DNA of 64,000 nucleotides, from assembly GCF_900117425.1 (NCBI RefSeq), contig NZ_FPEH01000011.1, forward strand, positions 434,001 through 498,000, given 5' to 3'. The DNA is from Novosphingobium sp. NDB2Meth1. Its GTDB lineage: Bacteria > Pseudomonadota > Alphaproteobacteria > Sphingomonadales > Sphingomonadaceae. The notes under the pieces were generated by a model. It had not been told where the DNA came from and made no database searches. It saw nothing but the letters and a program-made list of their open reading frames with translations. Position 1 is the stretch's first letter. Each line of letters begins with the position of its first letter. Positions 8,597 to 17,141 of this stretch are shown here, piece after piece. The translations under genes were made by a program, and so were the position numbers.

Positions 8597-9454
8597 ATGC
8601 TGAGCCGCCGTCACCTGCGCCAATTCCTCGCTCTCGTCGATACCGGCTCGTTCACCGCCGCGGCAAACCAGCTCCACGTTGCGCAGCCCACGCTCTCCGC
8701 CGGGATCGCTGAACTCGAACGCGAACTCGGCGCTGCCGTCATCCTGCGCGAACGCCGCGCGCTGCGCCTCACCGAAGCGGGCAACCGCCTCCTCGTCCAC
8801 GCCCGCATGATCGAGCGCGAGTTCGGCCTCGCCGAGCGCGGGGTTACCGCAGCGCCCACTCCCGCCCCGCCGCTGCGCCTCGGCGTGATCGCCTCGCTTT
8901 CCACCCGCATGGTCGCCGCCGTGGCCGCCCGCTTCGAGCCGGGCCGCCTCACCCTCACCGAAGCGCCCGACGCGGACCTCAGGCGCCGCCTCGCCGAACA
9001 CCGCCTCGATGCCCTCCTCACCACGCTCCACGGCGCCGAGGCAGGCGCCGAGGTCCTGCTCGAGGAAGGCTATGCCATGCTGCTCCCCGCCGCCCACCGC
9101 TTCGCCGCGCGCGCCCAGCTGCTGCCCGAGGAGCTCGCTGGCGAGACGATGATCGCCCGCCGCTCCTGCGAGATCCTCGCCGAAACCAGCCGTTTCTTCA
9201 CCGCGCGCGGGGTGCGCCCCCACTTCGCCTTGCGCAGCGCCAACGATGACCGCTGCCTCGCGCTCGTCGCCGCCGGGGCCGGGGTGACCACCGCCCCCGT
9301 CTCGCTCGCCGGAGAAGGCACGGTCGCCGTCCCCCTGCAAGGCTACGACTATCGCCGCCGGATCGGCCTGATCACCGCAACCGGCCAGGAAGACCGGATC
9401 ACCGCCAGCGGCCTTACCGCAATCCTGCGCGAGGTGCTTTCCCCGTCAGGCTGA
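8597..9454 (+). CDS. LysR-family transcriptional regulator
   Basis: This 285-residue LysR protein has a winged helix-turn-helix at residues 1-60 (LRQFLALVDTGSFTAAANQLHVAQPTLSAGIAELE, given here only as its position) and a periplasmic-binding-like effector domain to the C-terminus. It is divergent from the isovaleryl-CoA operon, and the 94-base spacer is AT-rich for this genome, which is the classical LysR arrangement. It probably controls that operon with a CoA-ester or leucine-derived signal. In pseudomonads the analogous operon is controlled by a MerR protein (LiuR), so the regulator type differs. Confidence 0.88.
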   Translation: MLSRRHLRQFLALVDTGSFTAAANQLHVAQPTLSAGIAELERELGAAVILRERRALRLTEAGNRLLVHARMIEREFGLAERGVTAAPTPAPPLRLGVIASLSTRMVAAVAARFEPGRLTLTEAPDADLRRRLAEHRLDALLTTLHGAEAGAEVLLEEGYAMLLPAAHRFAARAQLLPEELAGETMIARRSCEILAETSRFFTARGVRPHFALRSANDDRCLALVAAGAGVTTAPVSLAGEGTVAVPLQGYDYRRRIGLITATGQEDRITASGLTAILREVLSPSG

Positions 9455-9518
9455 TCGCCTCGATTCCGGGTCTATCCGTGCTTGCTGCGAGGCCGGATGC
9501 CATGACACCTCCCCCGGC

Positions 9519-10802
9519 ATGACCGAGGCGACCTCCCCTTCCCCGGCGCGCCGGATCGCGCTGCTCAATGTCAAGTACAGCCCCAATCTGGGCGATGGGC
9601 TCCTGTCCGAATGCCTCGAGGCGGAACTGGCACGCACGTTCCAGTGGATCGCGCCGGGGACCGAGGTCTTCTCGATCGATCTCGCCGGCCGCCGCGCCTA
9701 TCCCGCCATCGCGCCAAGCCGCCGCGCCGCCGTGATCGGCCTGCTCGAAGCCCTGCCCGCCACGCTGCGCAGCCTTGCCACCCGCGCCGCACTCACTGCG
9801 CTGGTGCGCCTGCGGCTGCGGCGCCACGTCCGCGCGCGGCTTGCGGGCTGCGATGCGGTCGTCCTCGGCGGCGGCAATCTGCTCACCGATGCCGATCTCA
9901 ATTTCCCGATGAAGATCGCGGGCGCTCTCCAGCAGGCCGCCAAGCTCCGCCTCCCCGTCGCGGTCTACGGGGTCGGTGCCAATCGCCAGTGGTCGGCCAC
10001 CGGCAAACGCCTGTTCGGCCGTGCGCTGCAATCGGCCAAGCTTGCCTATGCCGCGGTGCGCGATTCCCGCAGCCAGGCGGCCTGGCGCGATCTGCTTGTG
10101 CCGCAAGGCGTGCGCCCCGCCGCGCTCAGCGGCGATCCCGGCCTCCTCGCCAGCTGCCACTTCCCTCGCCCGCCGCTCCCCTTTGATGCGCCGCTCGCGG
10201 GCCTGTGCATCACCGCCCCGATGGCGCTGCGCTATCACGCCACCGGCCCGGAGGCGGGCACCGCCGCAGATGCCCGCCCCGCGCTCGATGCGTGGTATGG
10301 CACCGCCGCCCGCGCGCTGGTCGAGGCCGGCTTCCGCGTCGCCCTGTTCACCAACGGCAGCCCGGAAGACCGCGACTACCTCGCCGCGATGGGCCCGGCG
10401 TGGATCCTCGCCGCCAAGGGCCCGGTCACCATGACCAATCCCTTCGCCGATCCAGCCGAAATGATCCGCTTCATCGCCGGCTGCCAGCTCATCGTCGCGC
10501 ACCGCATGCACGCCTGCATCGCCGCGCATTCCTTTGCCATCCCCACCATCGGCCTGCGCTGGGATGTCAAGCTCGACAGCTTCTTCGCGCTCGCCGGACG
10601 CGGCACCTTCATCGCCGATACCGCCTCGCTCGATGCCTCCGCACTCACCGCGCTCGCCCGCAAGGCGGCGTCCGAAGGCGTCGATCGCGCCGCGCTGGAG
10701 GAGCTCATCGCCAATACCCGCCGTGATATCGCCCGCATGGCCGCCGCGCTTGCCCGCGCGATGCAGCCCCCATCCGGGCTGCCAGTGAAGGAAGCCGCAT
10801 GA
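9519..10802 (+). CDS. polysaccharide pyruvyltransferase-family protein
   Basis: This 427-residue protein resembles the polysaccharide pyruvyl transferase family (PF04230). It begins RIALLNVKYSPNLGDGLL and has VVLGGGNLLTDADLNF near residue 115. The late VAHRMHACIAAHSFAIPTIGL block contains the conserved R-x-H motif. Members add ketal pyruvate to sugars of exopolysaccharides, using phosphoenolpyruvate. The ATG was taken at 9519. The stop overlaps the next glycosyltransferase by four bases (ATGA), so both belong to one transcript. Confidence 0.8.
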   Translation: MTEATSPSPARRIALLNVKYSPNLGDGLLSECLEAELARTFQWIAPGTEVFSIDLAGRRAYPAIAPSRRAAVIGLLEALPATLRSLATRAALTALVRLRLRRHVRARLAGCDAVVLGGGNLLTDADLNFPMKIAGALQQAAKLRLPVAVYGVGANRQWSATGKRLFGRALQSAKLAYAAVRDSRSQAAWRDLLVPQGVRPAALSGDPGLLASCHFPRPPLPFDAPLAGLCITAPMALRYHATGPEAGTAADARPALDAWYGTAARALVEAGFRVALFTNGSPEDRDYLAAMGPAWILAAKGPVTMTNPFADPAEMIRFIAGCQLIVAHRMHACIAAHSFAIPTIGLRWDVKLDSFFALAGRGTFIADTASLDASALTALARKAASEGVDRAALEELIANTRRDIARMAAALARAMQPPSGLPVKEAA

Positions 10803-12076
10803 ACCCCGCACCCGATCGCATCGTCGTCATCAACGATCTCTCGCGCCCGATGGGCGGCGCCAGCGCGCTCGCGGTAAGCTCCGCCCGCCGCTTCGCCGAA
10901 CGCGGGTACCCGGTCGCGCTCCTGGCGGGAGACGCGCCCGATCCTGCGCTCGCGCTTGCCGGCATTGCCGTCACCGGGCTCGGCCAGACGCGCCTGCTCG
11001 GCCGCAGCGGCGCCCTGCTCGATGGCCTGTGGAACCGCGCGGCGGCGCGCATGGTGCGCCAGTGGATTGCCGAGAACGACACCGCGCGCACGGTCTATCA
11101 CCTCCACGGCTGGTCGCAGATTCTCTCGCCCTCGGTCTTTGCCGCGCTCGCTCCGGTGCGCTCGCGGCTGGTGATTTCGGCGCACGATTTCTTCCTCGCC
11201 TGCCCCAACGGCGCCTTCACGCAATTTCGCACCGGCGCGCTCTGCCCCCACACCGCGCTTTCCCGCGCCTGCCTTGCCGAACCTTGCGACCGCCGCGGCC
11301 AGGCGCACAAGCTCTGGCGCGTCGCCCGCCATGCCCTCCAGCGCCTCGCCTTCCAGCCGCAAAGCGCGCCTCCGGTGCTGGCGATCCACGCCGGCATGCG
11401 CCCGATGCTCGCCCGCGCCGGCATCCCGCCCGAAGTGATCCACCCGCTGCCGAACCCGGTCGTCCCCTTCAGCAAGACGCGCATCCCCGCCGAGCGCAAC
11501 GACACCGTGCTCTTCGTCGGCCGGATCGAGGCGACCAAGGGCGCCGACCTCGCGCTTGCCGCCGCGCGCCGCGCCAGCCTGCCGATCATCCTCATCGGTG
11601 AAGGGGCCGATCGCGCCCGCCTTGCCGCCGAATACCCGGAGGCCCATTTCGCCGGGCGCCTCGCTCCGTCCGCCATCGGCGCGCTCGCTGCCACCGCGCG
11701 CATGCTCGTGATGCCCAGCCGCTATCCCGAACCCTACGGCCTCGTCGCGATGGAAGCCGCGCTGTCGGGCCTGCCGGTCATCCTCCCGCCCACCGCGCTG
11801 CTTGCGGCCGGCCTGGTTGCCGCAGGCGCGGCAGCCACCGCCGATCCGCAAGACGTCGCCGCCCACGCCGCGCTCCTCTCCGCGCTGGCACACGATGATG
11901 CGAGGGTAGCGGCGATGAGCCGTGCCGGATTCACCGCCACGCGCCACCTTGCCCTGTCACCGGAGGAATGGATCGATCGCCTGATGGAGCACTACACTGG
12001 CCGGCTCGGGCCGGTTCAGGCCCCTGCCGCCGCCCGATCCGGATCCAGATCGGAGCTGATCGCCGCCGGCGCATAA
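10799..12076 (+). CDS. glycosyltransferase, family 4/1 (GT-B)
   Basis: This 425-residue GT-B enzyme has an N-domain beginning VVINDLSRPMGGASALA and a C-domain with DTVLFVGRIEATKGADLA. The nucleotide-sugar site SRYPEPYGLVAMEAALSGLPV includes the E-x7-E motif. It transfers a sugar in exopolysaccharide assembly; donor and acceptor are unknown. It overlaps the upstream pyruvyltransferase gene by four bases. Its 3' end overlaps the last 61 bases of the convergent membrane-protein gene on the minus strand. Confidence 0.87.
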   Translation: MNPAPDRIVVINDLSRPMGGASALAVSSARRFAERGYPVALLAGDAPDPALALAGIAVTGLGQTRLLGRSGALLDGLWNRAAARMVRQWIAENDTARTVYHLHGWSQILSPSVFAALAPVRSRLVISAHDFFLACPNGAFTQFRTGALCPHTALSRACLAEPCDRRGQAHKLWRVARHALQRLAFQPQSAPPVLAIHAGMRPMLARAGIPPEVIHPLPNPVVPFSKTRIPAERNDTVLFVGRIEATKGADLALAAARRASLPIILIGEGADRARLAAEYPEAHFAGRLAPSAIGALAATARMLVMPSRYPEPYGLVAMEAALSGLPVILPPTALLAAGLVAAGAAATADPQDVAAHAALLSALAHDDARVAAMSRAGFTATRHLALSPEEWIDRLMEHYTGRLGPVQAPAAARSGSRSELIAAGA

Positions 12077-12507
12077 GCCACCGTCGGCTCCGGCACGACG
12101 GTCCACACCCGCCGGTCCAGCTCGCCCAGCGGCCTGTAGGGATTGCTCCGCGCCAGCTGCCGCAAGTGCTGCACCTTGAACGGCACGATCACCAGGCTCA
12201 GCGTCGCCAGCACCACCGCCCAGCGCCACAAGGCGAAATGGCCGCTCTGGATCGCGGCCATGAACTCGGCATAAGTCAGCCAGATCGCCAGCGCGCCGAG
12301 CAGTTCGGAACTGCGCTGGCCGGGCAGCGCCAGCAAGGTCAGCACGGCGAGGAACAGCGCGCCGACCCCGGCCAGCTCCAGCGTCAGCCGGTCGGTCACA
12401 TAGCCCGCCGTCAGCGCGAACGCGATCAGCAGCGCACCGATGCGAGCGAACCGGGTCACATGGCCGGGCGTGATGCGGGCGGTCAGACTGTCCATGGCCG
12501 GGAGCAT
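12016..12507 (-). CDS. small integral membrane protein of unknown function
   Basis: The predicted protein has 163 residues with about four hydrophobic helices (IGALLIAFALTAGYV, LAGVGALFLAVLTLLAL, a segment near SSELLGALAIWLTYA, and WAVVLATLSLVIVPF) and a polar C-terminal tail. No family is recognised. An ATG at 12495 is an alternative start. Its 3' end overlaps the convergent glycosyltransferase gene. The lack of shared orientation with its neighbours leaves its link to polysaccharide export open. Confidence 0.6.
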   Translation of the reverse strand: MLPAMDSLTARITPGHVTRFARIGALLIAFALTAGYVTDRLTLELAGVGALFLAVLTLLALPGQRSSELLGALAIWLTYAEFMAAIQSGHFALWRWAVVLATLSLVIVPFKVQHLRQLARSNPYRPLGELDRRVWTVVPEPTVAYAPAAISSDLDPDRAAAGA

Positions 12508-12750
12508 GCCCCAACCTGCTCAAGGAACGCTTTCGCCCGGTGGTTAACGCCGCGCCAACGAAAGGCTCCGCATTGGGCACGGCTGAAAATGCCCGAACTC
12601 CCGGCACTAAACCCGCATCAGGGGCCGAACACTAAGGGAGATTGCTCGTATACGGGGCTAATTGCGCGAAAGCATGGCGCGAAAGAATGGTACCCCCGGG
12701 CCATGGGACCCACACGGCACAGCATCCGGGGCAGCATCACGGATCGGGCG

Positions 12751-14040
12751 ATGGCTGTCAGACAGGCGCGGCAATCGCGGGCGCTTCCGCTCTGCCTGCT
12801 CGGCCTCATCGCGCCGTTTGCCGATGCCAGCGCGCAGACCACGGTTGATCCGCGGATGGAGCGCGATACCGTCGGCGCCCGCTCGCGGCCCGAAGTGGAA
12901 ACCGTGGGCGCCCGCGTCGGCGCGCTGCTGATTTCCCCCAGCTTCGGGATCGAGGCTGATGCCACGGACAATATCTACGCGCGCAGCGACACAAGGCGCG
13001 GCGATGTCGCGCTCGCCATCCTCCCCGCGCTGGCCGTGCGCTCGCAATGGTCCCGCCACGCGCTCGGCCTCTCGGCAGAGGGCACGGTCAAGCGCTACGC
13101 CAGGCGCACGACCGAGAATATCGAGACGTACGCCGTCAAGCTCGATGGCCGGCTCGACATTTCGGGCGACACGCGCTTGTCCGGCGATATCGGCTCCGCC
13201 CGCCGGATCGAGCCGCGCGGCACCACCGGCGATACGCTGTTCGGCGCCGCCCCGATCGCTTTCACCCAGCTTTCGGGCGGCGGAGAGCTCGAGCAGACCT
13301 TCGCCCGTGCCCGGCTCACCCTCGCCGGCCGCTACGAACGCTTTCGCTACGAAGACCGCGAGCTCGGCGGGACCCTGATCGACCTGTCCCAGCGCGATTA
13401 CGAAGCGCTCACCGGCTCCTTCCGCGCCGCCATCGGCGTTGGCCCCGGCGTCGCCGCCTTCGCCAGCCTCGCCTACAACCGCAACCGCTACCTCACCACG
13501 CCCGCAGGCCTGCCCAGCCGCGATTCCCACGGTTTCACCCTGCTCACCGGCGTCGCCTTCGGGCTCAACCGCCTGCTGCAGGGCGAACTCGGCGTCGGCT
13601 GGGTGCGGCAGGATTTCAACGCCCCGGTCTTCCCCCGCATCAGCGGCCTTGCGTACAACGCGCAATTGCGCTGGAGCCCGACGCGGCTGACCACCATGCG
13701 CCTTTCCGGCGGCCGCACCTTCCAGCGCTCGCCGATCATCGGGGTCGCCGGCATCCAGCAGCACGAAGTCACGCTCTCTGCCGAGCACGAGCTGCTGCGC
13801 ACCCTCATCCTGCGCCCCTCGCTGCGCTATCTCGTTGCCGATTTCCAGGTGCCCACCGGCACGGCGAAGCGGCAGGAACGCTATTTTACCGGCGCATTCG
13901 GCGCGACATGGCGGCTCACCCAGCACCTCGAAGTCGCTGCCGACTATGCGCACAGCCTCGGCCGCAATTCGGGCGCGGTCGATCCCGGCCGGGCCTATGA
14001 TCGCAACCGCGCCACCATTTCCATCCGCTGGCGGCTCTAG
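12751..14040 (+). CDS. exopolysaccharide-associated outer-membrane beta-barrel protein
   Basis: This 429-residue protein starts with a signal peptide (LPLCLLGLIAPFADASAQ). It continues as alternating beta-strand repeats with many arginine and aromatic girdles, ending ATISIRWRL, a typical outer-membrane barrel C-terminus. It resembles the BBP2-type barrels found with Gum/Sps-like export genes in sphingomonads. An in-frame ATG at 12703 would add 16 residues; 12751 gives a normal signal peptide. It probably helps move or anchor the polysaccharide at the outer membrane. The next gene starts four bases after its stop. Confidence 0.78.
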   Translation: MAVRQARQSRALPLCLLGLIAPFADASAQTTVDPRMERDTVGARSRPEVETVGARVGALLISPSFGIEADATDNIYARSDTRRGDVALAILPALAVRSQWSRHALGLSAEGTVKRYARRTTENIETYAVKLDGRLDISGDTRLSGDIGSARRIEPRGTTGDTLFGAAPIAFTQLSGGGELEQTFARARLTLAGRYERFRYEDRELGGTLIDLSQRDYEALTGSFRAAIGVGPGVAAFASLAYNRNRYLTTPAGLPSRDSHGFTLLTGVAFGLNRLLQGELGVGWVRQDFNAPVFPRISGLAYNAQLRWSPTRLTTMRLSGGRTFQRSPIIGVAGIQQHEVTLSAEHELLRTLILRPSLRYLVADFQVPTGTAKRQERYFTGAFGATWRLTQHLEVAADYAHSLGRNSGAVDPGRAYDRNRATISIRWRL

Positions 14041-14044
14041 GGCG

Positions 14045-15259
14045 ATGGCCAGCCTGCCGCGCGACAGCCGCTTTGACGCGGACCAGCCGCCGCCCCTCCC
14101 CGAATGGGCCGCCAGTCCGCGCCTGCAGGCGGCGGCCCCGGTTGTGCTGCGCCTCGTCATCGCGCTCCTCTTTCTGGCAGCGCTGGCAGCCGCGCTGACG
14201 CTGCTCGCCCCGCCCCGCGCCGGCCCGCAGGTGCGCTTCGCCTTCCCGCCCCCGCTGCCCGATCCCGCCGCGCTGCTCCCCTATGCGCCCGAGACCGCGC
14301 GCGCCGCCAACGCCGCCATCCCCATCGACCCGCCCCGCGCCGCCGCGCCCGCCTTCCGCCTCGGCACCGCCGACGCGCTCCCGCAGGCCCGCGCGCTCGA
14401 TTGCCTCGCCGCCGCCGCGTGGTACGAAGCCGGCGACGATCCGTCCGGAATGCGCGCCGTCGCCCAGGTCGTGCTCAACCGCGCCCGCCATCCGGCCTTC
14501 CCCGCCAGCGTCTGCGGCGTGGTGTTCCAGGGTTCGGAGCGAACGACCGGCTGCCAGTTCAGCTTCACCTGCGATGGCGCGATGCTATCCCGCCATCCCG
14601 GCCCCGCCGCCTGGGCGAGAGCGCGCGCGGTCGCCGCCGCCGCCCTCGCCGGTGCCGTCGATCCACGCGTCGGCCTCGCCACGCATTACCACGCGGATTA
14701 TGTCGTCCCCATCTGGCGCAGCGGTCTCGTCAAGCTGGCGCAAGTCGGCCTCCACTTGTTCTACCGCTGGCCGGGCAACTGGGGCTCCCCCGCCGTCCTG
14801 CGCGCCGCCAGCGGCGGCGAGGAACCCCGCATCGCCGCGATGGCCGCGCTCTCCCCCGCCCACGGCGGCGCGGAAGGTCTGCCTGCCGCAGCCGCCCCGC
14901 TCGCCTACCTCCCGCTCGAAGAACCGGAAGCCCCCTCCAGACCCACCCCGACACTCGCGCCCAAGGTCGCCGCCCCGCAGGCCGACAGCACCCGCATCGT
15001 CCTCACCCTCGATCCCGCCGCTTTCCCCGGCACGTACGCCACCCGCGCCCTCGCCGCCTGCGCCGACCGCGACCGCTGCGCCGTCATCGGCGAGTTCCCC
15101 GCAAGCCCCGCCCAAACCCCCGCCTTCCTCTACGTGCGAGACCGAGGCACCGGCGCCGAAGGCGCCTGGTGGGACTGCGCCGCTCTCCCCCGCGCCAACC
15201 CCCGGCGCTGCCTCCCCAAAGGCACCGCCCTTGCCCGGCTGCTGGCGGAGTGGGGGTAA
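14045..15259 (+). CDS. SleB-type cell wall hydrolase
   Basis: This 404-residue protein has one N-terminal membrane anchor (VVLRLVIALLFLAALAAALTLL, about residues 35-58) and a Hydrolase_2/SleB domain around residues 115-235. It is recognised from CLAAAAWYEAGDD, AVAQVVLNRARHPAFP, and CQFSFTCDG. The glutamate in WYEAG is the likely catalytic residue of this lytic transglycosylase-type family. A proline/alanine-rich C-terminal region follows. It probably trims peptidoglycan, perhaps to let the export complex pass. It starts four bases after the barrel gene stop, so the two are co-expressed. Confidence 0.83.
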   Translation: MASLPRDSRFDADQPPPLPEWAASPRLQAAAPVVLRLVIALLFLAALAAALTLLAPPRAGPQVRFAFPPPLPDPAALLPYAPETARAANAAIPIDPPRAAAPAFRLGTADALPQARALDCLAAAAWYEAGDDPSGMRAVAQVVLNRARHPAFPASVCGVVFQGSERTTGCQFSFTCDGAMLSRHPGPAAWARARAVAAAALAGAVDPRVGLATHYHADYVVPIWRSGLVKLAQVGLHLFYRWPGNWGSPAVLRAASGGEEPRIAAMAALSPAHGGAEGLPAAAAPLAYLPLEEPEAPSRPTPTLAPKVAAPQADSTRIVLTLDPAAFPGTYATRALAACADRDRCAVIGEFPASPAQTPAFLYVRDRGTGAEGAWWDCAALPRANPRRCLPKGTALARLLAEWG

Positions 15260-15306
15260 GGCTAGGGGTAACGAAAGATGCCACGCGATCAAAACCTTAC
15301 CCAATC

Positions 15307-15328
15307 CCCCTCCCGCTTGCGGGAGGGG
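15307..15328. repeat. REP/terminator-like hairpin
   Basis: CCCCTCCCGC at 15307-15316 pairs perfectly with GCGGGAGGGG at 15319-15328. It lies 48 bases after the hydrolase stop and may end that transcript, though no T-run follows. Confidence 0.65.
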
Positions 15329-15516
15329 TTAGGGGTGGGCCAGCAGCACTGACCGACCCAATGTCACACCGCGTCACCCCGGACTGAGCTCGGGGGTCCC
15401 GCTTCTCGCGGCAAGCACCGCGCTCGCAGACAAAAAGCGGGACGCCGGATCAAGGCACTCCTGGAGCGCAGCCGAAGAGCCCGGCGAGGCGAAAAAATCC
15501 CTTATCATCATAATCG

Positions 15517-15599
15517 TCGTCATTCCCGCGCAAGCGGGAATCCAGAGCGGCAACCACGGCGCCAGCCCCCGTGGATTCCCGCCTGCGCGGGAATGACGA
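15517..15599. repeat. REP doublet with CATTCCCGCG core
   Basis: Two 27-base arms, 15517-15543 and 15573-15599, are inverted copies with one mismatch. Each arm also contains its own CCCGCGC..GCGGG hairpin. This CATTCCCGC..GCGGGAATG unit is a widespread intergenic repeat of alphaproteobacteria. Confidence 0.85.
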
Positions 15600-15617
15600 A
15601 GCTATGTGCCTCCACCC

Positions 15618-15646
15618 TTGACAAAACGAACCATATAGGTTATACG
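15618..15646 (+). promoter_or_regulatory. sigma-70-type promoter
   Basis: A consensus -35 TTGACA at 15618-15623 is followed after 17 bases by TATACG at 15641-15646. A second possible -10, TATAGG, lies at 15634-15639. No protein gene follows on this strand for more than 2.8 kb, which suggests that the product is an RNA. Confidence 0.6.
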
Positions 15647-15765
15647 CCCCGCCCAGATCGGGAGCAGGCTAGGCCGGCCTCGCCCTCGCTCCTTTGGCGT
15701 CTTGTCCACCGGGCAAACGCCAACGCGACCGGTGCGGGCTGCGGGTTCAAGGTGGGGCGGTCTCC
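15645..15765 (+). ncRNA. candidate structured small RNA
   Basis: Downstream of the promoter the sequence folds well by eye. A closing stem pairs 15645-15653 with 15751-15759 (nine pairs, one G-U). It encloses one hairpin with GGAGC (15661-15665) and GCTCC (15688-15692), and a strong hairpin TTGGCGT (15694-15700) with ACGCCAA (15717-15723) extended by TTGTCC/GGGCAA. I considered 6S RNA (a GGGTTCAAGG segment is present), SRP RNA, tmRNA and RNase P, but none matches convincingly. The ends are uncertain. Confidence 0.35.
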
Positions 15766-16063
15766 CCCAAGTCCTTGGCCAGGCAATCTACCGCGCCAGC
15801 ACGCAGATCATGGCTCCCATCGGCTTCGTCCCGGTGCGAGCAAAGACCGGCACGCATGCGAGCCGCTACCCCGGTCCCGGGCCATGATCGACACAAATGG
15901 CTGCGCCGGACCTCTTCTGCCCATCCGGCCACTCGCACCTGCGCGGAACACGACGCCCTCCCCGCAGCGCCAGTGCAGGCGCCGCACCGGTCGCGCGATC
16001 AACCCAACTGCCCATCAGCCGCAGAGCTGTGCGACCAAATCCAACAGCCTCATCCCTTCTTCC

Positions 16064-16083
16064 CCTCCCCCGCTCGGGGGAGG
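16064..16083. terminator. hairpin downstream of the MBL hydrolase gene
   Basis: CCTCCCCC at 16064-16071 pairs with GGGGGAGG at 16076-16083. It sits about 50 bases beyond the stop of the minus-strand MBL gene and is a likely, T-poor, terminator or REP remnant. Confidence 0.5.
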
Positions 16084-16134
16084 CCGGGTGGGCGTGCGCG
16101 GCGCCAACGGCAATGTTACCGCTGGCGACACCGA

Positions 16135-17040
16135 TCACCCCAGCCCCAGCGCCCCCAGCACCGGCCGGAAACCCGTCCCCTCGCGCAGCACCCGCGCCGC
16201 GTGGTTGCCGCCGAAGTGCGCCGGCACCAGCAGCGCCTCCCGGCTTGCGGCCAGTTCCAGCACCGCGCGCCGCGTCTCGCGCGCCTGATCGGGCGCCTCG
16301 CAGAACACGCTGTTCCAGTCCGGCCGATAGATCTGCGCCGGATGGTGGACCACATCGCCCACGAACAGCGCGTTGTCGTCCTTGCCCATCACCTCCAGCA
16401 TCATGCTCCCGGGGGTATGCCCCGGGCAGGCCTGCAAGGTCAGCCCCTCGGCCACCTCGAACCCCGGCTCGGCCCACTCGGCGCGCCCGGCCGCGACAAT
16501 CGGCGCCACGCTGTCCTCGTACATCCCTGCATTCACCGCCGCACCGACACCCTCCGGCCCCGCGGCGCCGTCCTCCGGGTCCCAGTAGGCGCGGTCCGCC
16601 AGCGGCAGCACATAGCGCGCGTTGCGGAAGGTCGGCTCCCACCGCCCCTGCACCAGCCGCGTGTTCCAACCGACGTGATCGATATGGATATGCGAGCAGA
16701 CCACCACGTCGATATCCTCCGGCTGAAACCCGGCACGCGCCAGATTGCCGAGGAAATCGGTCTGCAGGTTGCTGAAGATCGGAATGTTCGGCCGGTCCTT
16801 GTCGTTCCCCGCGCCGGTATCGAACAGGATCCGCTCCTTGCCCGTATCGAGCACCCAGCTCTGCAGGAAGGCATAGAGGTGCCCCGTCGCCGGATCGAAG
16901 TATTCGGGCGCGAACTCCTCCGCATGCGGGTCCCACCCTTCCGGCGTGTAGCCCTGAAACAGGTACGACGGCGGCGCAAACGTGCCCTGCCATTCCTCGA
17001 TGCGGTGGACGGTGACGTGGCCGATGTTGAAACGGTCCAT
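16135..17040 (-). CDS. MBL-fold metallo-hydrolase
   Basis: This 301-residue metallo-beta-lactamase-fold enzyme has the metal motif HIHIDH at residues 117-122. Later ligands lie in ACPGHTPGSMML, ALFVGDVVHHP and VPAHFGGNH. The family hydrolyses varied substrates (lactones, thioesters, esters), and the substrate here is unknown. The ATG at 17040 was chosen over an upstream in-frame start because GGGAGAGAGC stands directly before it. It appears to be a single-gene unit followed by a hairpin. Confidence 0.87.
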   Translation of the reverse strand: MDRFNIGHVTVHRIEEWQGTFAPPSYLFQGYTPEGWDPHAEEFAPEYFDPATGHLYAFLQSWVLDTGKERILFDTGAGNDKDRPNIPIFSNLQTDFLGNLARAGFQPEDIDVVVCSHIHIDHVGWNTRLVQGRWEPTFRNARYVLPLADRAYWDPEDGAAGPEGVGAAVNAGMYEDSVAPIVAAGRAEWAEPGFEVAEGLTLQACPGHTPGSMMLEVMGKDDNALFVGDVVHHPAQIYRPDWNSVFCEAPDQARETRRAVLELAASREALLVPAHFGGNHAARVLREGTGFRPVLGALGLG

Positions 17041-17141
17041 TGCTCTCTCCCCGCCGGGCGGTTCCCCGGCGCAGGGAGAGTGCAACAGCGCGGCCGAGTT
17101 CACAACCAGCGCCGGACGAGGGCCATCTCGGCGCTATGCTG

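Larger units (their letters stand above)
15260..16134. other. 875-base gene-free region with repeats, promoter and hairpins
   Basis: I see no credible protein gene here; the open frames are short, lack ribosome-binding sites and overlap one another. The stretch holds a REP hairpin at 15307-15328, a REP pair at 15517-15599, a good promoter at 15618-15646 leading into self-complementary sequence, and a terminator-like hairpin at 16064-16083. The part from about 15830 to 16060 shows nothing recognisable. Confidence 0.7.

Noticed and set aside
9414..14160. Several 400-520 codon minus-strand frames opposite the polysaccharide genes
   Set aside because: They lie opposite recognisable glycosyltransferase and outer-membrane genes and have no conserved motifs or ribosome-binding sites.
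15655..15830. 6S, SRP, tmRNA or RNase P RNA
   Set aside because: A GGGTTCAAGG stretch and stems are present, but the conserved cores of these RNAs are not; kept only as an unnamed candidate RNA.
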